From assembly GCA_903906615.1 (NCBI GenBank), contig CAIVKT010000093.1, positions 1 to 5,359 of the forward strand: DNA of 5,359 nucleotides, in the 5' to 3' direction. Positions 1-5,359 of this stretch are shown here, piece by piece; position 1 is the first letter of the stretch, and each line of letters opens with the position of its first letter. This stretch comes from an uncultured Bacteroidota bacterium (GTDB taxonomy: Bacteria; Bacteroidota; Bacteroidia; Chitinophagales; Chitinophagaceae). The notes under the pieces are model-generated. The model did no database searches and had not been told where the DNA came from. It saw only the letters and a list, made by a program, of their open reading frames with translations. Position numbers and translations under genes: made by a program.

Positions 1-600
1 CAGCGACTTAGGCGGTGTGCCTACCAGGCGCACATCGGTATAGCGTTTGTAGATGAGCAGGAAGAACTGGTTGCCATTGAAGTAGTCCTTCACATTGGCT
101 ACATACTTGCCTTTTTCTGCGGCTTTTTCTTCCATCTGCTTGCGCACGGCATCAAACTTTTTGGTGTACTCCTCGCCCGTGGCATTGCCTATGGCTGCTT
201 TCACCTCATCGGTTACATCGTCCATGCGTTGCAGGAACAAGGCCGTAACGCCATTGGCAGGCAGTTCCTCGCCTATGCTGTGCGCCCAGAAGCCATTATC
301 CAGCAGGTCTCTTTCTACCGTACTCAGGTTGGCTATGGCATCGTAGCCGCAGTGGTGATTGGTGAGCAGCAGGCCATTGCCGGAGATCATCTCGGCAGTG
401 CAGCCACCGCCAAATTGCAGTATAGCGTCCTTTATGCTGCTGTGGTTGATATCGTACAGGTCTTCTTTTGTTAAACGAAGGCCCAGGCGCTGCATATCTT
501 CATAGTTCTTGCCTATGAGCATCGGTATCCACATGCCTTCATCAGCCCTTGCCCCGGCCATCATCAGCCCGGCCAGTAATAGTAAAATTGCTTTTTTCAT
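1..600 (-). CDS. S46-family dipeptidyl-peptidase (DPP7/DPP11-like), N-terminal part, cut by window edge
   Basis: The frame read leftward from the ATG at 600 is open for 200 codons and runs off the window, so the 3' part is missing. S46 enzymes are serine exopeptidases of Bacteroidota and some Proteobacteria that remove dipeptides from the N-terminus of peptides in the periplasm or at the cell surface; members are around 700 residues, so under a third is seen. Residues 1-19 form a Sec signal peptide (MKKAILLLLAGLMMAGARA) with likely cleavage before DEGMW. The family marks GMW (22-24), FGGGCTAEMIS (63-73) and LLLTNHHCGY (77-86) are clear; His83, just before Cys84 as in trypsin-like TxxHC motifs, is the expected catalytic histidine. 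The RLVGTPP stretch (191-197) also matches the family. The catalytic Asp and Ser and the specificity residue separating DPP7 from DPP11 lie outside, so substrate preference cannot be stated. The family call is secure; the subtype is open. Confidence 0.93.
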   Translation of the reverse strand, partial: MKKAILLLLAGLMMAGARADEGMWIPMLIGKNYEDMQRLGLRLTKEDLYDINHSSIKDAILQFGGGCTAEMISGNGLLLTNHHCGYDAIANLSTVERDLLDNGFWAHSIGEELPANGVTALFLQRMDDVTDEVKAAIGNATGEEYTKKFDAVRKQMEEKAAEKGKYVANVKDYFNGNQFFLLIYKRYTDVRLVGTPPKSL

Positions 601-619
601 CCTTTGTTGTTTATAAGGA

Positions 620-627
620 CAAATGTA
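620..627 (-). promoter_or_regulatory. Probable -7 element of the S46 peptidase promoter
   Basis: Read on the minus strand these bases are TACATTTG, an exact match to the Bacteroidetes -7 consensus TAnnTTTG. The element lies 19 bases upstream of the ATG at 600, which predicts a very short leader of roughly 13-16 nt. No good TTTG or TTG is found 17-23 bases further upstream, so the -33 half is weak or absent. The start codon is preceded by AACAACAAAGG with no properly spaced Shine-Dalgarno sequence, which is usual in this phylum. Confidence 0.55.
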
Positions 628-650
628 ATCTTACAATTCGGTTATTTATA

Positions 651-669
651 GGGGAGAAAAGAGGGGAGA
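651..669. repeat. Two GGGGAGA copies 12 bp apart upstream of the peptidase promoter
   Basis: GGGGAGA occurs at 651-657 and again at 663-669, inside a purine-rich run on the plus strand (pyrimidine-rich on the minus strand). The 12-bp repeat distance is close to one helical turn, and the pair sits roughly 38-57 bases upstream of the predicted start of S46 transcription, a position where an activator could bind. This could equally be low-complexity sequence; no known operator is recognised. The rest of the 601-780 spacer is AT-rich and shows no RNA gene or strong terminator. Confidence 0.3.
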
Positions 670-780
670 TGAGGCGTTCCGCTATTTCATATTTTTGGAG
701 TAAAAAATAAAATACTTACGTTCAATAACCTGAAAGGCTTAAATGTCAATATCTTTTTAAAAAAGGTTTTGTTAGTTCTG

Positions 781-1014
781 CTACTGGCGGTCGTATTGGT
801 AAGCCCTGTATTGTTTTGGCCCACGGTTTGTATTATATGGATCGCCCCTGTGTGTGGTATAATAGCTTTCGTGCTTGTATCTTATATCATGACTATTGTT
901 ACGGGCATTATCATAAATGTTGTTCTTCGCACGGTGGTGGCGGCTCCTTGCCGATGCGGTAAAAGTTACAAAGCAGCTAAGTGCTATAAACAGTATGGAG
1001 ATGATGGTTTTCAT
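781..1014 (-). CDS. Small secreted basic protein of unknown function
   Basis: This 77-residue frame starts with ATG at 1014 and ends with TAG at 781-783. I do not recognise the family. Residues 1-22 look like a Sec signal peptide: KT at the start, a hydrophobic core (IISILFIALSCFVTF) and a cleavage site after TASA. The predicted 55-residue mature part has no cysteine and is dominated by polar and aromatic residues (9 Arg, 8 Tyr, 7 Asn, 5 His), so it is strongly basic and probably poorly structured alone. It lies 180 bp upstream of the S46 gene on the same strand and is divergent from the regulator-kinase pair. The leader is A-rich without a Shine-Dalgarno sequence, and no consensus promoter was found. 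The opposite strand has a longer frame (769-1161), but it needs a TTG start and its hydrophobic protein is what the antisense of Tyr/Asn/Arg/His codons would give. Existence is plausible, not proven; role unknown. Confidence 0.5.
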   Translation of the reverse strand: MKTIISILFIALSCFVTFTASARSRHHRAKNNIYDNARNNSHDIRYKHESYYTTHRGDPYNTNRGPKQYRAYQYDRQ

Positions 1015-1124
1015 GGTTTCATTTTGTTACTACCCATGTTTAAAAACCTTGCCGTGGTGTTGAATGGAGTTGCTAAAAGTTGCTATAATATCTACACGAT
1101 TATTTCTTCTTCCTCCGAAAATCC

Positions 1125-1155
1125 TTTGATTATTAACGCTCAAATAATATATTTG
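1125..1155 (+). promoter_or_regulatory. Bacteroidetes-type promoter of the regulator-kinase pair
   Basis: TTTG at 1125-1128 is followed after 19 nt by TATATTTG at 1148-1155. Both halves match the primary sigma factor consensus of Bacteroidetes (TTTG at -33, TAnnTTTG at -7), and the spacing is within the normal range. Transcription should begin around 1159-1163, giving a leader of roughly 13-17 nt before the ATG at 1176. This is the best promoter in the window and probably drives both downstream genes. The rest of the 1015-1175 divergent spacer shows no RNA gene or obvious operator. Confidence 0.7.
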
Positions 1156-1175
1156 CCATAGCATTCTATCTGATT

Positions 1176-1556
1176 ATGATTTATCGGAAAATTCTTCTTA
1201 TTGATGATGATGACGATGACCAGGAGATATTCCTCACAGCGCTCCAAAAGGTGCTGCCTGAGGTAGTTTGCGATATGTCGGGTAGCGCTTGCTCTGCAAT
1301 TGAACTGCTGAAAAGCGGGCAATTATTCCCGGATATTATCTTTTTAGACCTCAACATGCCCATCATGAACGGCCAGCAGTTCCTGTCCGAGATCAAGAAA
1401 AATGCCGGGCTGAAAGATATTCCCGTGGTCGTTATTTCCACCTCTTCGCACCCGCAAACCATACAACTTGCTAAAAATACAGGTGCAAAAGACTTTATAA
1501 CTAAGCCGGATAAATTTGATGATCTCGTGAACATACTTGCTGCCCTTCTTGCCTGA
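1176..1556 (+). CDS. Single-domain (CheY/Rcp1-like) response regulator
   Basis: This 126-residue protein is one receiver domain with no output domain, the size of CheY or the Rcp1-type regulators paired with phytochrome-like kinases. All switch residues can be placed by spacing against CheY: the acidic pocket D10/D11, at the start of six consecutive Asp (10-15); phospho-acceptor D58 in FLDLNMP; S88 in place of the conserved Thr; F107 at the aromatic switch position; and K110 in TKP. It should therefore be phosphorylated, presumably by the kinase encoded next. Having no DNA-binding or enzymatic domain, it must act by protein contact, as a phosphate sink, or as a relay intermediate. The start ATG lies 20 bp after a strong -7 element. 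The stop at 1554-1556 is 64 bp before the preferred kinase start, which suggests one operon. The fold assignment is secure; pairing with the kinase is inferred from adjacency. Confidence 0.95.
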   Translation: MIYRKILLIDDDDDDQEIFLTALQKVLPEVVCDMSGSACSAIELLKSGQLFPDIIFLDLNMPIMNGQQFLSEIKKNAGLKDIPVVVISTSSHPQTIQLAKNTGAKDFITKPDKFDDLVNILAALLA

Positions 1557-1620
1557 TACCCGATCCGGCAGTATTGGCATGATTTTGGTAATAGATTTTT
1601 TCTTATTTAGTGATGAAATA

Positions 1621-4600
1621 ATGGGGCCAGATCAACAAGATTACTATTTTTTGCGCGGCGGCGGCGAATTGGGGGCATTGATACGGGCTACCGACTGGTC
1701 AAAAACTTCCATTGGCTCGCCAGACACCTGGCCACATAGCTTGCGCACCATGGTGGCTATGATGCTGTCTTCTAAATTTCCTATGTTTTTATGGTGGGGC
1801 GATGACCTGGTGCAGTTCTATAATGATGCCTATCGTCCAAGCCTCGGTGATAATGGCAAGCATCCAAAAGCGCTTGGGCAGAAAGGGGAAGACTGCTGGA
1901 CAGAAGTATGGCCGGTCATCTCGCCATTGATAGAACAGGTGCGCACCACAGGTGAGGCTATCTGGAACGAAGATCAGCTCATTCCTATTTACAGGAACGG
2001 TGCCATCGAAGACGTGTACTGGACATTTGGTTACAGTCCGGTTTTTGGTGATGGAGGTAAGATCGAAGGTGTGTTCGTTGTATGTACAGAAACTACCGGA
2101 AAAGTAAAAAACAAGGTGGCCCTTGAAGAAAGTAAGGATGCCCTGGAGTTCGCTATCGAAGCCGCAGAACTGGCCACATGGGATATAGACCTGACCACAC
2201 GCACCATAAATGGCAATGACCGGCTACACAAATTTTTTGGAATACCCAATGATGTGCCGGTCACCTACGATGCGATCATGGGTACAATTCCTGCCTCCGA
2301 AAGATGGCGCCTGGAAGAGGCTTTAGCAACTGCTGTGCAACCCGCATCAGGTGGGCGTTACAAGGTGGAATATCCAAGTATACACCCCGTTACCGGCAAG
2401 GAACACATCTATAGCCCCAAGGGTAAAGTGCGGTTCAATGAAGACGGGGTAGCTGTGCGGTTCAATGGCATTATACAGGATGTCACAGAGCAGGTGCTGG
2501 CCCGCAAGGTAATAGAAGAGAGTGAGCAGCGTTTTCGCAAGCTCATTACCGAATCTACTATTGCTACGGCCCTGCTCACCGGCCCCGGCTTTGTGGTGGA
2601 TATTGCCAATAATGCTATGCTAAAACTTTGGGGCAAAGACCTTTCTATCATTGGCAAAACACTGGAGGAGATAATGCCCGAGCAACTGAACCAGCGCTAC
2701 CTGCAATTATTGGGCAATGTGTTTCATAACGGTACAGAGGTTCATGAAGAAGGCGCACTGGTGCTGATAAACAGGGATGGCAGGATGGATGCTATGTACA
2801 GGGATTTCTCTTATAAACCGCTGCGCGATCAGAATGGCGAGGTGGCCAGTATTTTGGTGACGGTGGTGGATGTAACAGAAAAAGTGATAGCGCAAAAAAG
2901 GTTGCTGCGCAGCGAAGAGCGCTTCCAGGGCGCTGTGGCAGCGCTCAAAGGAATTCTGTGGACCAGCAATGCAGCAGGTAAAATGGAAGGTGTGCAGCCT
3001 GGCTGGGCATCGCTTACCGGCCAGTCGTTCGATGAGTACCAGGGTTACGGATGGGCAAACGCCATACATCCCGATGATAGCGGTACCACATTAGCTGCCT
3101 GGAATGATGCCGTACACGGCCAGAAGACATTCATTTTTGAGCATAGGGTAAAAATGGGCAACGGGCAGTGGGGCCAGTTCGCCATCAGGGCGGTACCCTT
3201 GTTTCATGAAGACGGATCGGTGCGGGAATGGGTAGGCGTTCATACAGATATTACAGAACAGCGCAAGGCAGAGTATGCACTGAAAGAAAGCGAGCAACGC
3301 TACCGGCTATTGATGGAGGAGGGTACTGTAGCCACAGCTTTGTATATAGGGCCCGAGATACGGATACAGTATGTGAATGATACCATGCTGGGCTACTGGG
3401 GCAAAGACAGGTCTGTGATCGGGAAAACATTCCGCGAAGCATTGCCGGAACTGGAAGGCCAGGCTTTCCCCGGGTTGCTCGATGCTGTTTTCGCATCAGG
3501 AAATACCCATTTTGGTAAAGAAGAACTGGCTTACATCGAGATAAACGGCAAGCTACAGGCTTCCTACTACAACTATACTTATAAGGCATTGTTTAGTGAA
3601 GATGGCGCGATATATGGCATACACCACACGGCAATAGATGTAACGGAACTGGTACTGGCGCGCAAAATGGCTGAAGAGAGCGAGCAGAAACTGCGCTCTG
3701 TGGTAGATAATGCCCCGTTTCCCATTGCGGTGTATGTGGGTAAGGAAATGCGGGTAGAACTGGCCAACCGGTCTATCATGGACATATGGGGTAAGGGCTA
3801 TGATGTGATCGGCAGGAATTTTACAGATGTGCTGCCCGAGTTGGGTAGCCAGGAGGTATTCGACCAGATCATCGGCGTATTCAATTCAGGTGTGTCTTAC
3901 CACACCCGCAGCCAGAGGTTGGACCTCATCGTAAATGGGAAAAACAGGCCCTATTGGTTCAATTACAGTTTTACACCCTTGCTCGATTCGTCAGGCAAGG
4001 TATATGGTGTAATGAATACCGGCGTGGATAATACGGACATAGTTTTGGCAAAGCTGAAGGTGGAGGAAAACGAAAAGAATATCCGCAATACCATTCTCAA
4101 AGCGCCCGTGGCCATGTGCATTTTAAGAGGGCCGCAACACCTTGTGGAAATTGCCAACGACCGTATGATCGAGTTTTGGGGCACCACTGCGGATAAGGTG
4201 ATGGATAAACCCATATTCGTGGGCCTGCCTGAAGCAAAGGACCAGGGATTTGAGGAACTGCTGCATAAAGTATACACTACCGGAGAAACTGTTGCGGCCC
4301 AGGGTGTCCCCATTAATCTTCCCCGTGGGGAAGAGATAGCGCCACTATACGTCAATTTTGTGTATGAGGCTTTTCGGGAGGCCGATGGCTCTATAAGCGG
4401 CATCATATGTGTAGTTGTTGATATTACCGACCAGGTACACGCGCGCCTCAAAATAGAAGAGGTGGTGGCCCGGCGCACAGGTGAGCTGGCGCAGGCCAAT
4501 ACCAACCTGCAGCGCTCTAATAACGAACTGGCGCAGTTTGCCTACATCGCCTCGCACGACCTGCAGGAGCCGGTGCGAAAGGTGAGTACCTTCGCGCAGA

Positions 4601-5232
4601 TGCTGGAGCAAAGCCTGGGCGATGTCAATGAAAAGTCAAAAAGGTATCTTACTAAGATAAATGAGGCATCCGCACGTATGACCACCCTCATCAGGGATGT
4701 GCTGTCTTATTCCCAGCTTGCCAAAGAGAAAGAAGCCTTCGTCCCGGTGGACCTACGGCAAGTATTGGAGAGTATACTCGTTGATTTTGAACTGCTGGTA
4801 GAGCAGAAGCAGGCCGTTATTACCAGCCACGATCTGCCTGTGATAGAGGCTATACCCCTGCAGATGACACAGTTATTCGGCAACCTTATTTCCAATTCGC
4901 TGAAGTATAGCCGTGAGGGTGTGCCGGTGGTGCTGAGTATTACAGCCACCCCGCTAAGTGCCGAAGATATTGAAAAACATGACCTCAATACAAATGCCGG
5001 GCCCTTTATCAACATTGAGTTCAGGGACAATGGTATTGGCTTCAAACAGGAATATGCGGAACAGATATTCAACATCTTCCAGCGCCTCCACGGCAAGTCC
5101 GACTTCTCAGGTACCGGCATAGGCCTGGCCATGTGCAAGCGCATCATCCAGAACCACCACGGCGAGATATATGCTATAGGCAAAGAAAATGAAGCAATAT
5201 TCAATGTGATACTGCCGTTGAAGCAAAACTGA
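1621..5232 (+). CDS. Multi-PAS cytoplasmic sensor histidine kinase
   Basis: This 1203-residue protein (from the ATG at 1621) should autophosphorylate on histidine and pass the phosphate to a receiver, probably the single-domain regulator encoded upstream. Approximate modules: N-terminal PAS-like 40-160; PAS1 173-290; PAS2 304-420; PAS3, different in type, with GW and HPDD motifs, 432-548; PAS4 560-676; PAS5 690-806; PAS6 820-936; helical linker 937-967; HisKA with His979 in SHDLQEP; HATPase_c about 1075-1200. The ATPase motifs are intact: N-box N1088/N1092, G1 D1136-G1140 (DNGIG), F-box F1150/F1153, G2 G1164-G1168 (GTGIG). Most PAS modules end in a D(V/I)T(E/D) motif leading into a short helix. 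No transmembrane helix or fused receiver is seen. Start choice: the frame is open back to a TTG at 1537 and has an ATG at 1579, but the 1621 start places the FLxGGGELGALIRAxDW motif near the N-terminus, where I expect it in this kinase type. Ligands cannot be predicted. Confidence 0.95.
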   Translation: MGPDQQDYYFLRGGGELGALIRATDWSKTSIGSPDTWPHSLRTMVAMMLSSKFPMFLWWGDDLVQFYNDAYRPSLGDNGKHPKALGQKGEDCWTEVWPVISPLIEQVRTTGEAIWNEDQLIPIYRNGAIEDVYWTFGYSPVFGDGGKIEGVFVVCTETTGKVKNKVALEESKDALEFAIEAAELATWDIDLTTRTINGNDRLHKFFGIPNDVPVTYDAIMGTIPASERWRLEEALATAVQPASGGRYKVEYPSIHPVTGKEHIYSPKGKVRFNEDGVAVRFNGIIQDVTEQVLARKVIEESEQRFRKLITESTIATALLTGPGFVVDIANNAMLKLWGKDLSIIGKTLEEIMPEQLNQRYLQLLGNVFHNGTEVHEEGALVLINRDGRMDAMYRDFSYKPLRDQNGEVASILVTVVDVTEKVIAQKRLLRSEERFQGAVAALKGILWTSNAAGKMEGVQPGWASLTGQSFDEYQGYGWANAIHPDDSGTTLAAWNDAVHGQKTFIFEHRVKMGNGQWGQFAIRAVPLFHEDGSVREWVGVHTDITEQRKAEYALKESEQRYRLLMEEGTVATALYIGPEIRIQYVNDTMLGYWGKDRSVIGKTFREALPELEGQAFPGLLDAVFASGNTHFGKEELAYIEINGKLQASYYNYTYKALFSEDGAIYGIHHTAIDVTELVLARKMAEESEQKLRSVVDNAPFPIAVYVGKEMRVELANRSIMDIWGKGYDVIGRNFTDVLPELGSQEVFDQIIGVFNSGVSYHTRSQRLDLIVNGKNRPYWFNYSFTPLLDSSGKVYGVMNTGVDNTDIVLAKLKVEENEKNIRNTILKAPVAMCILRGPQHLVEIANDRMIEFWGTTADKVMDKPIFVGLPEAKDQGFEELLHKVYTTGETVAAQGVPINLPRGEEIAPLYVNFVYEAFREADGSISGIICVVVDITDQVHARLKIEEVVARRTGELAQANTNLQRSNNELAQFAYIASHDLQEPVRKVSTFAQMLEQSLGDVNEKSKRYLTKINEASARMTTLIRDVLSYSQLAKEKEAFVPVDLRQVLESILVDFELLVEQKQAVITSHDLPVIEAIPLQMTQLFGNLISNSLKYSREGVPVVLSITATPLSAEDIEKHDLNTNAGPFINIEFRDNGIGFKQEYAEQIFNIFQRLHGKSDFSGTGIGLAMCKRIIQNHHGEIYAIGKENEAIFNVILPLKQN
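2530..4428 (+). repeat. Degenerate tandem PAS repeats within the kinase gene
   Basis: Four kinase modules resemble each other more than the rest: PAS2 (about 2530-2880), PAS4 (3298-3648), PAS5 (3688-4038) and PAS6 (4078-4428). Each has a short ESEQ- or ENEK-like helix start, a (T/Y)xG or RGP turn, an AN or VN pair, and a conserved W-G followed by a (I/V)(I/M)(G/D)(K/R) stretch and LPE/MPE. The marker Trp codons lie at 2629, 3397, 3787 and 4177: the last three are exactly 390 nt (130 residues) apart, and the first is 768 nt (256 residues) before the second, almost two periods. PAS3 fills the gap but is of another type. The copies are well diverged at nucleotide level, pointing to old duplication. 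Confidence 0.75.
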
Positions 5233-5270
5233 GTAGTAACAGGTGGCATAGCTGTATAGTCGGAAATTGT

Positions 5271-5278
5271 TATTTTTA
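5271..5278 (+). promoter_or_regulatory. Weak candidate -7 element before the last gene
   Basis: TATTTTTA differs from TAnnTTTG only at the last base and lies 21 bases upstream of the ATG at 5300. No TTTG or TTG stands 17-23 bases further upstream, so support is partial. It overlaps a small AT-rich hairpin (stem 5267-5272 with 5282-5287, 9-nt loop). The 5233-5299 spacer shows no convincing terminator for the kinase gene, so read-through from upstream is also possible. Confidence 0.3.
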
Positions 5279-5299
5279 CAGTAACAAAACGCCTACGAT

Positions 5300-5359
5300 A
5301 TGATTCGATGCCTTTGGTCTATACTCATCGCCTTCCTTTTCTGCACATCTACATTTGCA
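5300..5359 (+). CDS. Start of an exported protein, cut by window edge
   Basis: From the ATG at 5300 a frame stays open for the remaining 20 codons. The peptide has a basic start (MIRC), a hydrophobic core (LWSILIAFLF) and a small-residue end (CTSTFA), the form of a Sec signal peptide, probably cleaved at or near the last visible residue. FLFC does not fit a lipobox, so a soluble or outer-membrane protein is more likely than a lipoprotein. It follows the kinase stop by 67 bp on the same strand. The leader is A-rich with no Shine-Dalgarno sequence. The function is unknowable from this fragment; a gene here is likely but not certain because only 60 bases are visible. Confidence 0.6.
   Translation, partial: MIRCLWSILIAFLFCTSTFA

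Noticed and set aside
95..474. Two plus-strand frames opposite the S46 peptidase gene
   Set aside because: The minus strand encodes unmistakable S46 motifs throughout this stretch; the plus-strand products have no recognisable domain.
1060..1089. E. coli-like promoter TTGAAT, 18-nt spacer, TATAAT on the plus strand
   Set aside because: The Bacteroidetes primary sigma factor does not use this consensus, and a matching TTTG/TATATTTG promoter lies closer to the regulator gene. It might be active only in a foreign host.
769..1161. A 130-codon hydrophobic frame on the plus strand that could be a small membrane protein
   Set aside because: It needs a TTG start, has no ribosome-binding signal, runs through the promoter of the regulator gene, and its hydrophobicity follows from being antisense to Tyr/Asn/Arg/His codons of the minus-strand frame. 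It cannot be fully excluded.
1203..1220. GAT/GAC run encoding six Asp in the regulator, considered as a microsatellite or expansion
   Set aside because: Runs of acidic residues after the first beta strand are common in receiver domains of this type and mix both Asp codons, so it is ordinary acidic-pocket sequence.
3963..4505. A 180-codon minus-strand frame inside the kinase gene (and a similar one at 4707-5249)
   Set aside because: Both lie antisense to conserved PAS, HisKA and HATPase_c sequence and have Ser-rich, low-complexity products typical of shadow frames.
5267..5287. Hairpin TTGTTA/TAACAA with 9-nt loop as a terminator of the kinase gene
   Set aside because: The stem is only six AT-rich pairs with no following T-tract on either strand, so intrinsic termination is not supported.

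Overview
The window looks like a chromosomal segment of a Bacteroidota bacterium, most likely Chitinophagaceae or a close relative (an inference from gene content and style, not a database match). Four things support this: an S46-family dipeptidyl-peptidase start; a single-domain response regulator next to a long multi-PAS histidine kinase of the HDLQEP type; a near-textbook Bacteroidetes promoter (TTTG, 19-nt spacer, TATATTTG); and A-rich leaders without Shine-Dalgarno sequences.

Layout. Positions 1-600 (minus strand) hold the N-terminal 200 codons of a secreted S46 serine peptidase, whose 3' part lies off the left edge. A 180-bp spacer carries its probable promoter. Positions 781-1014 (minus strand) hold a plausible 77-residue secreted basic protein of unknown function. 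A 161-bp divergent spacer then carries the promoter of a plus-strand two-component pair: a CheY-like receiver-only regulator (1176-1556) and a soluble hybrid-less histidine kinase of about 1203 residues (start best placed at 1621, end 5232). After a 67-bp gap, the last 60 bases (5300-5359) encode only the signal peptide of another exported protein.

How the genes work together. The kinase has an N-terminal PAS-like module, six more PAS modules, a coiled linker, and HisKA plus HATPase_c domains with all main motifs intact. No transmembrane segment is visible, so it should sense cytoplasmic cues. The adjacent regulator has an intact phosphorylation site but no output domain, so the pair would act by phosphotransfer or protein contact rather than direct DNA binding. 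The secreted peptidase and small secreted protein are transcribed away from the pair, and nothing in the sequence shows a functional link.

No undescribed system, mobile element, CRISPR array, tRNA or rRNA was recognised. The most distinctive signal is the internal PAS repeat of the kinase: three successive modules spaced exactly 130 residues apart, with a fourth relative two periods upstream separated by an unrelated PAS type.
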